A stretch of 45,952 nt of DNA from a virus. A program made the translations under genes and the position numbers. The stretch covers positions 1 through 45,952 of the IMG/VR virus record IMGVR_UViG_3300029319_000098. The stretch is one strand, 5' to 3'. The notes beneath the pieces were generated by a model. It saw only the letters and a program-made list of their open reading frames with translations, ran no database searches and was not told where the DNA came from. Every line of letters begins with the position of its first letter. Position 1 is the stretch's first letter. Below are positions 30,343-39,631 of the stretch, in pieces.

Positions 30343-30520
30343 GTGTGTAAAGAACGCTAGGTTCGCAAACTTTATAAATTATTTCTTTGAAGGTGTTGTA
30401 GCAGAAGTAGAGCAAGATACATATATGGTTATTGATTGTCCTTGTTTTGCTATCTATGATGAAGATGATGAAATACTTGGAATATCAAAACAATTTGTAA
30501 AAGACCACGGAGACGCATAA
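30284..30520 (+). CDS. Cys-rich small protein between the terminase genes
   Basis: I choose the ATG at 30284 (MSKKSQSKLVNCLMCQKKTE) preceded by GGGTGGAG; the frame begins upstream at a GTG. It has CLMCQKKTEC and DCPCFAIYDED, giving five Cys that could form a zinc site. It overlaps the end of the small terminase gene by 59 bases and the start of the large terminase gene. Unknown function; possibly a packaging accessory. Confidence 0.6.
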   Translation: MSKKSQSKLVNCLMCQKKTECVKNARFANFINYFFEGVVAEVEQDTYMVIDCPCFAIYDEDDEILGISKQFVKDHGDA

Positions 30521-32076
30521 TGACAGTATCAGAAAAAGAACTATTACTACATAAAGCATCTAAAGATTTAATACTGTTTGGTAAATTATTTTTACCAAAT
30601 GATTTTTTACATAAATCTGAATCACCTCCCTTTCATTATGAGTTAGGTAAAAAATTAATTAGCACAAAACCTGGGGCACGTATTTGTAATGTGCTACCAA
30701 GAGGTTTTGGCAAATCTGTATTAATGAAAGCAGCCATAATGCACAAACTATGTTTTACTCCAAAAGACCAAGCACAGTTTATGGCGTGGGTTGCAGAAGA
30801 ACAAGGTCAGGCTATTGACCATTTAAAATATATACGTTCACATTTAGAAAACAATGATGCTATAAGATATTACTTTGGAAACTTATGTGGTGGTGATGAA
30901 AAACTACGTTGGACAGAAAAAGACTTAGTAACTACAAAAGGACATAGAATAATTGCAAAAGGTACATCACAAAGACTTAGAGGTCGTTCTGAAGTAGATT
31001 CTAGATATACTGGTATAATACTTGACGACTTTGAGTCAGAGTTAAATACAAAGACAGCAGATAGAAGAGATGAGATTAAACAATGGATTGTATCTACAGT
31101 ATACCCAGCATTAGAAGAATCACCAGGAAAAGAAGGTTGGATATGGTTGTCAGGTACTATTGTACACTATGACGCTTTCTTGCAAAACATACACGACGGT
31201 TACTTAGATTCACAAAAAGCTAGAAAGAAATATCCCTGGGACGTTACTTTTATTAGAGCTATTGAAAATGGTAAAGCAGTATGGAAAGAACAGTTTCCTT
31301 TAAAAAAGTTGGAACAAAAAAGACAAGAGTTTATTGAAGCAGGTAAGATAGATAAATTTGCACAAGAGTATCTAAATGATGCTAGAGATGTAGAAAGTGC
31401 AACATTTCAAATGGACAGACTACGTTATCATAGACACGAGTTTGTAAACAATAAAGGTTTTGCTTGTCTACGTAATGATACAGAAATCATACCAGTAAAT
31501 GTTTATATGGGAGTAGACTTAGCACATACAGCTACAAAATCATCTGACTATCAAGTTATTATGATTATGGGTATAGACGCAAATAAAAATAGATATGTAA
31601 TAGATTATTATCACGATAAGATACCAGCTTTTGATATGCCAGATAAAATATTAGAATATGCAAAAAAATATGCACCTATTAAAAGAGTTGCCGTAGAAAC
31701 AGTAGGTGCTCAAGAAATGGTACGTGATATGGTAGAACGTATGGCTGTAAGAGAAAAAAGATTATTACCTGGTATTAATAAAGGTGTAAGACCACCACAC
31801 GGTATTAAAAAAGAAGATAGATTAGAAATGACATTAGGTTCTATAGTAAATGGTAGAAAGTTATTGATAAGAAAAGAACACTCTGAATTAGTAGACGAGT
31901 TGTTTCAGTTTCCAAAAGGTAGACACGATGACTTGCTTGACGGATTGTATTATTCAGACTTCTATGCAAAACCACCCAGAACAAAAACTATGGAGATAGA
32001 TAACAACGAAAGACCTGATGATTTTATAACTAAAACAAGAAAACAAATAAATTGGGTGACAGGACTAAAAGTATGA
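30520..32076 (+). CDS. terL: Terminase large subunit
   Basis: The 518-residue protein is the packaging motor and nuclease. The ATPase has a Walker A-like LPRGFGKS at 59-66 and Walker B ILDDFE at 167-172. The nuclease has GVDLAH (Asp333), VAVET (Glu393) and GRHDDLLDGLYY (Asp470/471/474), a RNase H-like fold. The order and length fit the podoviral/P22-T7-like terminases. The start codon overlaps the preceding stop (TAATG), so the packaging proteins are made in coupled amounts. Confidence 0.95.
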   Translation: MTVSEKELLLHKASKDLILFGKLFLPNDFLHKSESPPFHYELGKKLISTKPGARICNVLPRGFGKSVLMKAAIMHKLCFTPKDQAQFMAWVAEEQGQAIDHLKYIRSHLENNDAIRYYFGNLCGGDEKLRWTEKDLVTTKGHRIIAKGTSQRLRGRSEVDSRYTGIILDDFESELNTKTADRRDEIKQWIVSTVYPALEESPGKEGWIWLSGTIVHYDAFLQNIHDGYLDSQKARKKYPWDVTFIRAIENGKAVWKEQFPLKKLEQKRQEFIEAGKIDKFAQEYLNDARDVESATFQMDRLRYHRHEFVNNKGFACLRNDTEIIPVNVYMGVDLAHTATKSSDYQVIMIMGIDANKNRYVIDYYHDKIPAFDMPDKILEYAKKYAPIKRVAVETVGAQEMVRDMVERMAVREKRLLPGINKGVRPPHGIKKEDRLEMTLGSIVNGRKLLIRKEHSELVDELFQFPKGRHDDLLDGLYYSDFYAKPPRTKTMEIDNNERPDDFITKTRKQINWVTGLKV

Positions 32077-32630
32077 GATTTCGAGTAATAAAAGGTGTTA
32101 ATTTTTTCAGGGGTATGTATAGTATAAAAGAATACATTGACTACTTAAAAAGGGTAGAGGGTTATGCGAACAAAGTAGGGGACAAGTTTTTTCCCTATGA
32201 TTCGCCTGAAGGTGGATTAAAAACTATAGGGTATGGATATAAAATTAAAACCCTTGAAGAACAAAACACTTTAGAAAAAACAGGATTATCTTCAACGGAA
32301 GTAGAAGAGATACTGCAAGAAGAGGCAGAAAAATCTTATCGAGGTGCTCAAAAATTTTGTGAGCAAAAAAATATAGATTGGGAAAGTATAGATATTAGAC
32401 TTCAATTTGCATTAGCAGACTATGTCTTTAATGTTGGTAGTCTAAGAAAATTTCCAACTACTGTTAAATGTTTAGCTGCAGGAGATGTTGAAGGTGCAGT
32501 AGCAGATGATAAAGGTAGACCAGGCTTTAAAGAATACGAAAGAGTTTACCGTGATAAAAACGGAGTAAGAAAACCATTAGGTAGAAACAAAGAGTTCTAC
32601 AAAGAGTTTTTAAAACCATATTTAGTTTAG
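32073..32630 (+). CDS. Endolysin, GH24 (T4-lysozyme-like)
   Basis: I choose the ATG at 32073, in an ATGA overlap with terminase and with AGGA upstream; the frame is open upstream to a TTG at 32052. The 185-residue protein has the GH24 triad: Glu29 in KRVEG, Asp43 in PYDSP and Thr51 in LKTIGYGYK. It cleaves peptidoglycan at the end of infection. No clear signal peptide or SAR anchor; a short basic/hydrophobic N-terminus precedes. It sits among packaging genes rather than next to a holin. Confidence 0.92.
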   Translation: MRFRVIKGVNFFRGMYSIKEYIDYLKRVEGYANKVGDKFFPYDSPEGGLKTIGYGYKIKTLEEQNTLEKTGLSSTEVEEILQEEAEKSYRGAQKFCEQKNIDWESIDIRLQFALADYVFNVGSLRKFPTTVKCLAAGDVEGAVADDKGRPGFKEYERVYRDKNGVRKPLGRNKEFYKEFLKPYLV

Positions 32631-32639
32631 GAGAACAAT

Positions 32640-32867
32640 ATGATGTATCAAGATAAAATGGGTTTATTTAAAAAAGGTAAAAAGAAACTAAAAAATAAAC
32701 TCAAAGAAATCAAAGGAAGATTCAATATAGATTATGCTAATCAACAAATAGATACTTTAAATAGACAACAAGGTACTAATGTAGATTTTTTAAGTAGAGA
32801 AACTATGCAACTACAAAAAGCTAAAAGAGACGCTAGAGCAAGAAGAAGAGATTTCCGTGGCAATTAG
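32640..32867 (+). CDS. Small basic protein upstream of portal
   Basis: The 75-residue product MMYQDKMGLFKKGKKKLKNK has basic ends and a Gln-rich helical middle (YANQQIDTLNRQQGTNVDFL). AGGAG precedes the ATG. It overlaps the portal start by 11 bases. Possibly a head-assembly accessory; no family recognised. Confidence 0.6.
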   Translation: MMYQDKMGLFKKGKKKLKNKLKEIKGRFNIDYANQQIDTLNRQQGTNVDFLSRETMQLQKAKRDARARRRDFRGN

Positions 32868-34857
32868 AGAAGACGACAAAGCAAGACTCAATAGAGAAAT
32901 ATTTAGAAAATACGCTGACGCAAGAAAAGACTGGGACGTAAATGCAAGAGAAGCTATAGACTTTACTCTTGGTAATCATTTTACTGCAGAAGAGTCAGAA
33001 GTATTACAATCAATAGGACAAGCAGATTTTACGATAGATAGAATATATGCAGCGATAGATAAGTTAAAATCTTTGATGACATCTAGACCTGTAAAGTATG
33101 GGATTACAGCACGAGAAGATTCTGATACCAAACTAGCAAATGTTTGGAAGACTCTTTTAGAGTATATATTCGATATATCAGACGGGCAGCATCATTTCAA
33201 ACAAGCAGTTCACGACTACGCAACTACAGGGTTAGGTTATTTTTATGCGTATATAGAACCAGAAGCTGACTATGGAAGAGGAGAAGTTAAGTTTACACAC
33301 TTAAATCCTTTTAGGGTATATGTAGACCCTGCATCTAGAGACAGATATTTTCAAGATGCTGCCAGTATAATTATGTCAACTATCTTAACACAAGAACAGT
33401 TGATTAATTTATATCCAGACGTACTACCTTTTCTTAAAGACATAGAAACATTTAGTCAACAAGATGTGTACGATGATTATCCTAATTCACAAAATAAAAA
33501 CACCAACACTGTATTTACTCCAGCTGAAGTAGATTCAAAAGATTATGATATATCTATTACAAGTAGATATAGAATACTTGAACGTTTTAGTAAAGTAAGA
33601 GTACCATTTTTTAGAGTTGCATCTATCAGAGACGACGCTGAACAAATAATGAGTGCAGAACAGTTTGGTGTTTTTATGGAACAAAATGAAAAAGAATTTA
33701 ATAATGGTATCTATCAATTTGTAGAAATACCTCAAACAAGAATTAAAGTAACAGCATCTATAGGACAAGTATTATTATACGAAACAATTTTAGATACTGA
33801 TATATATCCTATTATTCCAATACCAAATATTTGGACTAATACACCATATCCTAAATCAGATGTAAATAAAGTAAAAGATATGCAAAGACTTTTAAATAAA
33901 TTATTTAGTTTAGCTTTATCTCACGCACAAACAGCAGCTGGTTTAAAACTTATGATACCTCAAGGTAGTGTAGAAGATTTATCTCAAATAGAAAAAGATT
34001 GGGCTAATCCTAATGCTGTTATTGAATATGACCCAAGTTATGGTGAACCACATTTAGCTCAACCACAACCATTGTCTGGTGAGTTTTATGCTTTGATTAA
34101 TCAAGTAGAAAGATATATAGATTTAAATTTTGGAGTGCCAGAATTGTTACAAGGTTTTAAATCTGGTGCAGCAGATAGTGTACGTGGTACTATGTTATTA
34201 GCACAAATGGGTGAAGGTAGAGGTGCTAGTAAACTTAGAGATATAGAAATGTCACTACAACAATTAGGTAAAGTATTATATCAAATGTCAAAAGGACATT
34301 ATACTTTTGAGAAAAGTTTTAGAATTGTACAACCAAATAATGATATTACAGAGTTTACAATTAATAATCGTTTGTATGATGATAAGAAAAAAGAAATACT
34401 TACAATACAAAATGATATAACATCAGGACAATTTGATGTTAGAATTATGGCTGGTTCTACAATGCCTTCTAATAAATATGCAGAATATCAAATGTATATG
34501 GAAGCATATCAGTTAGGATTAATTGATAAAGTAGAAGCATTAAAGAAAACAGAAATATATGATAAAGAAGGTGTGCTTCAAAGAACAGGAGAAGTACAAA
34601 GACTTCAAAGTATTATTGGTCAATTACAAGACCAAATTAAAGAGCTTTCTGGCGATTTACAAACAGCACAAAGAGAGTCTGTATCTGATAGAAAACGTGT
34701 GGAAGTTGAGAAGTTCAAATCGAAACTTAACAAATCACAAGTAGGTGTAGATGCTCAGTTGAAAATAGACGCAGAAAAACAAAGACAAAAACAAAATCAA
34801 GAGGTGACGTCCTCGTTAGAGAACTTTCAGAACCCTGAAATAGTATTGGACGAATAG
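32857..34857 (+). CDS. Portal protein
   Basis: The 666-residue protein starts at GTG with AAGAAGAG upstream. It has the portal-type N-terminal region (EIFRKYADARKDWDVNAREA, then DRIYAAIDKLKSLMTSRPVK), a central HLNPFRVYVDPASRDRYFQD segment, and a helical C-terminus containing GAADSVRGTMLLAQMG and a coiled-coil-like LQDQIKELSGDLQTAQRESV. These match P22-like/T7-like portal architecture. The product forms the dodecameric ring for DNA passage and terminase docking. Confidence 0.85.
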   Translation: MAIREDDKARLNREIFRKYADARKDWDVNAREAIDFTLGNHFTAEESEVLQSIGQADFTIDRIYAAIDKLKSLMTSRPVKYGITAREDSDTKLANVWKTLLEYIFDISDGQHHFKQAVHDYATTGLGYFYAYIEPEADYGRGEVKFTHLNPFRVYVDPASRDRYFQDAASIIMSTILTQEQLINLYPDVLPFLKDIETFSQQDVYDDYPNSQNKNTNTVFTPAEVDSKDYDISITSRYRILERFSKVRVPFFRVASIRDDAEQIMSAEQFGVFMEQNEKEFNNGIYQFVEIPQTRIKVTASIGQVLLYETILDTDIYPIIPIPNIWTNTPYPKSDVNKVKDMQRLLNKLFSLALSHAQTAAGLKLMIPQGSVEDLSQIEKDWANPNAVIEYDPSYGEPHLAQPQPLSGEFYALINQVERYIDLNFGVPELLQGFKSGAADSVRGTMLLAQMGEGRGASKLRDIEMSLQQLGKVLYQMSKGHYTFEKSFRIVQPNNDITEFTINNRLYDDKKKEILTIQNDITSGQFDVRIMAGSTMPSNKYAEYQMYMEAYQLGLIDKVEALKKTEIYDKEGVLQRTGEVQRLQSIIGQLQDQIKELSGDLQTAQRESVSDRKRVEVEKFKSKLNKSQVGVDAQLKIDAEKQRQKQNQEVTSSLENFQNPEIVLDE

Positions 34858-34879
34858 GAACATCTCGGAGGAGTTAAAA

Positions 34880-35608
34880 ATGGCAGATGTGCAAGAAAAA
34901 ATACAAGAAGAAACTTTAGAAGGTTCTGAAACTTCTGAAAACAATACCTTAAGTGAGCCTGAAATCATAGAAGATTCGAGTTCTGACGCAGATGAAGTGC
35001 GTAAATTCCAGTCTATGTATGATAAAGCTCAGGCTGAGTTAGGCAAATTAAGACCAGTAGCAAAGCTATTTCAGGATAATCCTGAGTTGGTTGACGTTGT
35101 TAGAAACCACTTAACAGGGGGTAAAGGACAAGATAAAGAACAAATACAAGTTAAATCAGAGGATTTTAATCCTTGGGACGCATATACAAATCCACAGTCT
35201 GAATCATATAAAATGAGACAGCAAGAGATTGATAGTGCAGTAGACGACAAAATGAAAGCATATATGGGAAGATTAGAACAACAGAGACAACAAGATACCT
35301 TGAAGTTTCAAGTTCAAAATGATTATAAATTAAGTAATCAAGAAGCTTCCGAGTTTGTAGATTTTGTTACTAGACCTAAAGAGACACTTCCTCTAGATAC
35401 TTTATTTAAGGTGTGGAGAGGTGATACTCCTGAAAGCAAAAGCTCACAAAACATTGACAGCGTTAGAAAGGCTCAGGATAAACCTAAGTCTGCTGGTTTA
35501 ATCCAAGGAGGACAACCAGAAAGACCTAAAGCTGATGATGATTTATGGGGTAGAATTATGCGTGCAGGTAACACTTCTAGCATCGGAAGTAATATTAAAA
35601 AACAATAA
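34880..35608 (+). CDS. Capsid scaffolding protein
   Basis: The 242-residue protein has an acidic, disordered N-terminus (EEETLEGSETSENNTLSEPE), a helix-rich middle (KFQSMYDKAQAELGKLRPVA), and a short basic end. It lies between portal and capsid genes, with CGGAGGAG upstream, the classic podoviral position and character of a scaffold. It would be lost from the mature head. Confidence 0.82.
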   Translation: MADVQEKIQEETLEGSETSENNTLSEPEIIEDSSSDADEVRKFQSMYDKAQAELGKLRPVAKLFQDNPELVDVVRNHLTGGKGQDKEQIQVKSEDFNPWDAYTNPQSESYKMRQQEIDSAVDDKMKAYMGRLEQQRQQDTLKFQVQNDYKLSNQEASEFVDFVTRPKETLPLDTLFKVWRGDTPESKSSQNIDSVRKAQDKPKSAGLIQGGQPERPKADDDLWGRIMRAGNTSSIGSNIKKQ

Positions 35609-35630
35609 AATTCTTTAGGAGGAATTTAAA

Positions 35631-37025
35631 ATGGCAATTACAAAAGGCACAATGAACGCTATACCTGTAGCTAATGAATCATTAGGTTCATTTAATACAG
35701 CTGTAACTGCTGCTGACTATGGACAAAGACCAGACCAAAGACGTAGATATAATTTTGGTGACAGAATCGCTGAATTAGCACCAGAAGAATCACCGTTTTT
35801 CGTTTATCTTAGTCAAACTGCTAAGCTTCCTACTGATGATAGTTTGTTTCGTTATCTTGAAGATAGAACAAAAATCGACTACACCAGTAGAGAGTTCCAA
35901 GTAAAATCAGACTTCGGTGGAGTATCAAGCTTAACAGCTGGTACTACTTTTACTATGGAAGTAGAGACATTAGACAGTACAGCAGCATCAGTTGACTTTT
36001 TAGTTAAAGGTATGGTACTTGCAGTTAAAACTGCAGCAGCATACGGAAACGCAATCTTAAGAGTAGAAGACGCACCAGCAGACCACGGTGCACACAGTTC
36101 TTTTACAGCTAAAGTAATTAGTGTTTCTGCAGCATCAGGTTCAGACGCAGTAGCAGCAGAAGACAGATGTCAAATTATTGGCTCTGCTTATGCAGAAGGT
36201 ACTGGTTCACCTGACGTATTTTCAGACAGCTTTGATGACAACTATGGGTATACCCAGATTTTCAAAACAGCAGCTGAAATTACAAATACAGCTATGGCTA
36301 CAAATATGAGAGGCGTAGCTAATGAGTTTGAAAGAGTATTAGCACAGAAAATGAGAGAACATAAAATCGACATTGAAAGAGCTATGCTTTTTGGACAAAA
36401 AGCTAGAGTTGGTGGTATTCAATACACAGAAGGTCTAGTTGGACATATTATTAAAAACAGTACATTTGTAGACGCAGGAGCAAGTGCTCCTTCAAATGCT
36501 TTATCTTATGAATCAGGTAAAGCGTATGCTAAAACATACACTACAGGTGAACTTACTTATGACAACTTGCTTTCTGACTTTGAAGTTCTATTCGACCCTG
36601 CAAGAGGTGGAAGTAATGAAAGATTAGCATTAGCTTCTCTTCCTGTTATTTCATACTTCAATAAAATGGGTGGTACTTCTTTCTCAGAAAACAGCACAAA
36701 TGGTTCACAGTACAGATTAAATATGGACGAATTAGCAGGTAGCTTCGGACATAAATTAATGGAAATTGATACTGTGCACGGTTCTGTTTACTTAGTGAAA
36801 GAGCCTCTATTTAGAGGTCACTCATCTGGATTAATGTTAATGGCAGATATGAGCAAATTATACTACAGACCATTAGTTGGTAATGGTATGAATAGAGATA
36901 CTGAGGTTATCGAAAATGTACAAGGTGCAGACGAAGACCTACGTAAGGATATGATTATTACCGAAGCTGGTCTTGAAGTATGCTTACCAGAGTCTCATTA
37001 TCTAATTAATTTAGAAGGAGTATAA
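35631..37025 (+). CDS. Major capsid protein
   Basis: The 464-residue protein has a strong AGGAGGA site. It opens GTMNAIPVANESLGSFNTAV with RIAELAPEESPFFVYLSQTA, has long E-loop-like and P-domain segments, and a C-terminal LLFRGHSSGLMLMADMSKLYY-type strand pattern ending SHYLINLEG. Position after the scaffold, size and abundant codons support the major capsid protein; it is probably HK97-fold but this was not tested. Highest-expression ribosome site in the region. Confidence 0.88.
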   Translation: MAITKGTMNAIPVANESLGSFNTAVTAADYGQRPDQRRRYNFGDRIAELAPEESPFFVYLSQTAKLPTDDSLFRYLEDRTKIDYTSREFQVKSDFGGVSSLTAGTTFTMEVETLDSTAASVDFLVKGMVLAVKTAAAYGNAILRVEDAPADHGAHSSFTAKVISVSAASGSDAVAAEDRCQIIGSAYAEGTGSPDVFSDSFDDNYGYTQIFKTAAEITNTAMATNMRGVANEFERVLAQKMREHKIDIERAMLFGQKARVGGIQYTEGLVGHIIKNSTFVDAGASAPSNALSYESGKAYAKTYTTGELTYDNLLSDFEVLFDPARGGSNERLALASLPVISYFNKMGGTSFSENSTNGSQYRLNMDELAGSFGHKLMEIDTVHGSVYLVKEPLFRGHSSGLMLMADMSKLYYRPLVGNGMNRDTEVIENVQGADEDLRKDMIITEAGLEVCLPESHYLINLEGV

Positions 37026-37027
37026 TA

Positions 37028-37501
37028 ATGGCTAAAGCAAGAATACTAGAACAAAATAGTGGTGCATTTGGAAAAGAAGTGTACCCTATTATTAAAGTAC
37101 AAGACTCAACTTCAGTAGTTGAATTATCAGTAGACCAAAGTGGTTCATTGGTAATCTTAAGAGCAAATGGTGGTAATAGATTAGTTAACTTACCTGACGC
37201 TGCTGACAATGCTGGAGTTTATTATGAGTTTATGGTTAACGAAAACCTAGACGGAACAGTATCAGTACAGTCTTTAGACGGTACTGACTTTTTCTTAGGT
37301 TTTGTATCTGACGCAGAAGTTGATGCTCAAGCAGAAGTAGCATTTAATGGTACTTCTCACGACCAAATGGTTTTTGCATCAGGTGCTGGTAAAGGTGACA
37401 TACACGTAAAGTGTATTTGTGACGGAGACAACTGGCTAGTTATTGGACAAGCTAACGATATATCTGATATATCTGCTGGCACAAGTTCAAGCAACACATA
37501 A
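37028..37501 (+). CDS. Capsid decoration / head protein candidate
   Basis: The 157-residue protein, beta-rich throughout (KVQDSTSVVELSVDQSGSLV), begins two bases after the capsid stop. Its size, beta character and position suggest a decoration protein or head-fibre component. Two Cys occur in KCICDGDNWL. No family is certain. Confidence 0.55.
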   Translation: MAKARILEQNSGAFGKEVYPIIKVQDSTSVVELSVDQSGSLVILRANGGNRLVNLPDAADNAGVYYEFMVNENLDGTVSVQSLDGTDFFLGFVSDAEVDAQAEVAFNGTSHDQMVFASGAGKGDIHVKCICDGDNWLVIGQANDISDISAGTSSSNT

Positions 37502-37522
37502 ACCGTATAGTACAAGCTACTG

Positions 37523-37543
37523 GGGGCAGGCATAGCTTGCCCC
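37523..37543 (+). terminator. GC-rich hairpin after the capsid genes
   Basis: GGGGCAGGC (37523-37531), loop ATA, GCTTGCCCC (37535-37543) makes a nine-pair stem with one G-T. It follows the capsid/decoration gene. The bases after it are CAAAAGC, not a T-run, so it may act as an RNA-processing or stability element that sets the capsid message apart from the connector genes. Confidence 0.6.
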
Positions 37544-37581
37544 AAAAGCTTGAAAGAATTTTTAACATATAGGAGAAAAAA

Positions 37582-37773
37582 ATGGCAAACTTTGATACAG
37601 AAACAAAGGTTATTATAAAAGAAATAGATGACAGAGCTTTTACAGCTACTGGCTCTTTAGCTAAAGAAATTAATGACCATATTGAGACTATCGATGACGC
37701 TAAGCTAGTAGATATAAAAGCAGTAAAACTAGACGGCACAAGAATTGCTTACATAGTTGTTAGCAAAGTATAA
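37582..37773 (+). CDS. Hypothetical protein, 63 residues
   Basis: The product MANFDTETKVIIKEIDDRAF is acidic and beta/alpha-mixed, ending AYIVVSKV. AGGAGAAAAA precedes the ATG and the stop overlaps the next start. Unknown function within the head-to-tail gene run. Confidence 0.6.
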   Translation: MANFDTETKVIIKEIDDRAFTATGSLAKEINDHIETIDDAKLVDIKAVKLDGTRIAYIVVSKV

Positions 37774-38018
37774 TGGCTAAATGTCAGCATTGTAATACAC
37801 CAAATCCAGAAGGTCATTTTAATTGTAGGTCTTGTGGTAAGAGAGCACACCCTCCAAGGTGGAGCACTCAGTTTGTTGTAAGAGATACTCCTATGGCAAC
37901 AGCAATTAGGAAAGACCTAATTAATTTTAGAGAAGTAGATATGGCAGAACATATGAAAAAGACTAAAGAAAAGAACGACCCACACGTAGAAGTGGATAAA
38001 CTATTTAAGGATAAATAA
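37773..38018 (+). CDS. Zinc-ribbon protein
   Basis: The 81-residue protein has CQHCNTPNPEGHFNCRSCGK at residues 4-23: two CxxC pairs that make a zinc ribbon. A basic strand follows (HPPRWSTQFVVRDTPMATAI) and the end is Lys/Glu-rich. It is coupled by TAATG on both sides. Zinc ribbons of this type occur in phage head-completion regions, but its partner is not visible. Confidence 0.75.
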   Translation: MAKCQHCNTPNPEGHFNCRSCGKRAHPPRWSTQFVVRDTPMATAIRKDLINFREVDMAEHMKKTKEKNDPHVEVDKLFKDK

Positions 38019-38668
38019 TGGCAACATTTGGAACACAAGTAGAAGACTTAACAGGAAGTTTGAGTGACAATACTGCACTTACTCAGTGGCTAACTGACGG
38101 TGCTCGTATGGTGCTCGATAATTTACCACTAGATAAGTTAGAAAGAGTTACAGAACACGTAGATTTTACTAATTCTGTTTCTAGTCAAGGTAAACGTATA
38201 CATCAAGTATTAAGACAAGATGCTAGTAATGGTAATAAACAAATGCCTTGTAGAAAATTAAGTCCTGCATTTTTAGGTAAAGTAAATGATACAGATTATA
38301 TGGAAGCAGCAACTACAAGTGACCCTGCATACATATTACACAATCATCTTATACAGACTTTTCCTGCTAGTGCTTCAGGTTCAGATAGTAGAGTAATATA
38401 TATAGATACTAGTATTACTGTAGCGTATGACGCTAGTCCTGGAAGTATAGAGGATTTGCCACAAGAAGCTGAATCAGTTATTGTATTATATGCAGCAAGA
38501 AATGGTTTAGAAAGATTAATTAGTAATGCTAATGTAGATGAAGACCCAGAATTAGTAGCATCTTTGATTGCTCAATATCAATTAGTTGATAGACAGTATA
38601 AAGAAGGTTTACAGATATTGGGTATAGATAAACTATATATAGAAAAAGATTTACCAGATAGACGATGA
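38018..38668 (+). CDS. Head-tail connector / adaptor candidate
   Basis: The 216-residue protein is helical: DNTALTQWLTDGARMVLDNL, a beta-rich middle (SDSRVIYIDTSITVAYDASP), and a helical end (SVIVLYAARNGLERLISNAN). A short N-terminal amphipathic helix followed by beta strands and C-terminal helix suits podoviral adaptor (gp4/gp11-like) proteins. Position between capsid and fibre genes supports it. Not a recognised family by motif. Confidence 0.65.
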   Translation: MATFGTQVEDLTGSLSDNTALTQWLTDGARMVLDNLPLDKLERVTEHVDFTNSVSSQGKRIHQVLRQDASNGNKQMPCRKLSPAFLGKVNDTDYMEAATTSDPAYILHNHLIQTFPASASGSDSRVIYIDTSITVAYDASPGSIEDLPQEAESVIVLYAARNGLERLISNANVDEDPELVASLIAQYQLVDRQYKEGLQILGIDKLYIEKDLPDRR

Positions 38669-38868
38669 GTGTAAAAACAAACTGGACACCACAAGCTATA
38701 TCCCCTAACACTACTTGGGGTAAAGAAGCTATAACTCCTAATACTACTTGGGTAGAAGAAGTTATAGCACCTTCTACTATATGGGCAGAGGTATTAGAAC
38801 AGTTTCAACTTTGGAACGACGGTAACGTTTTTTGGCAAGATGTAAATAGTAATTGGGAGGACTTATAG
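38665..38868 (+). CDS. Small protein with three Trp repeats
   Basis: The 67-residue protein begins MSVKTNW and then has three 11-residue units: TPQAISPNTTW, GKEAITPNTTW, VEEVIAPSTIW. A further tail has WNDGNVFWQDVNSNWEDL. It starts in an ATGA overlap and ends overlapping the next GTG. Similar Trp-repeat proteins are found, from memory, between connector genes of marine phages; function unknown. Confidence 0.68.
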   Translation: MSVKTNWTPQAISPNTTWGKEAITPNTTWVEEVIAPSTIWAEVLEQFQLWNDGNVFWQDVNSNWEDL

Positions 38869-39173
38869 TGGCAGCTATAGAATTTAACGGTAAAAAAATA
38901 TACTCTAGAGTATTGCAAGCAGTACCAGATGTATCAGAAAATTATGTAAAGAATTTAATAAATGAAGCATTGGTTGATTTAGGACAATATGATTTAAAGA
39001 CTGAATATGCAAAGGCTAATTTAAATAATGGTCAGATGTGGTATGGTTTAGCAGATGATAGAGCAGTAACAATTAATAAAGTATATAGATGTAGTATCTT
39101 GACTGATGAAGGAGAGTATGTAAGAATACCAAGATTACTACAACAAGATATTAAAATTACAGATACGGAGTAA
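38868..39173 (+). CDS. Hypothetical connector-region protein
   Basis: I place the start at the GTG at 38868 (GGGAGGA six bases upstream, overlapping the preceding TAG); the frame extends to a TTG at 38853. The 101-residue product contains FNGKKIYSRVLQAVPDVSEN and RVYRCSILTDEGEYVRIPRL-like strand segments. It belongs to the head-to-tail genes; no family recognised. Confidence 0.63.
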   Translation: MAAIEFNGKKIYSRVLQAVPDVSENYVKNLINEALVDLGQYDLKTEYAKANLNNGQMWYGLADDRAVTINKVYRCSILTDEGEYVRIPRLLQQDIKITDTE

Positions 39174-39176
39174 AAA

Positions 39177-39629
39177 ATGGCAGCAGTAACAAGCACTTTT
39201 AAAAATCCTGAATCTACTTTTGTATGGTGGATTGAGGGTGATAAAATAGCAATAGCAACAACAGAGGGTGATGCAGATACAAGAAATACACAACTTGGTC
39301 AGTATAAAGCAGCTGTTATAGGAAGTGGTAGCGACTATGTAGAAAATGGTATGCTTATATCTTACTATGCAGAACCTGATGAATATACAAGTATGACAGC
39401 AGAAATAGATATTGATAACGCATTTCACCCTGCAATTATATGTTATGTAAAAGCAAAAGCACTTATGGATAAAGCTGCTTCTACAAATAATCCACAACTA
39501 GCACAAATTAAAATGGCAAATGCTCAAGCACTTATGGCTGAATATAAAGAAATGGTAAGAAAATTTGGAGCAAAAAGAAGAGATAAAACTGCAGGAACAA
39601 GAGCTGTTGTTCCAGCTAATATGAGATAG
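39177..39629 (+). CDS. Hypothetical head-tail/tail adaptor protein
   Basis: The 150-residue protein begins MAAVTSTFKNPESTFVWWIE and includes FHPAIICYVKAKALMDKAAS and QIKMANAQALMAEYKEMVRK, a helical C-terminal half. It lies immediately before the giant fibre gene. Adaptor-type function is inferred from location. Confidence 0.58.
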   Translation: MAAVTSTFKNPESTFVWWIEGDKIAIATTEGDADTRNTQLGQYKAAVIGSGSDYVENGMLISYYAEPDEYTSMTAEIDIDNAFHPAIICYVKAKALMDKAASTNNPQLAQIKMANAQALMAEYKEMVRKFGAKRRDKTAGTRAVVPANMR

Positions 39630-39631
39630 GT

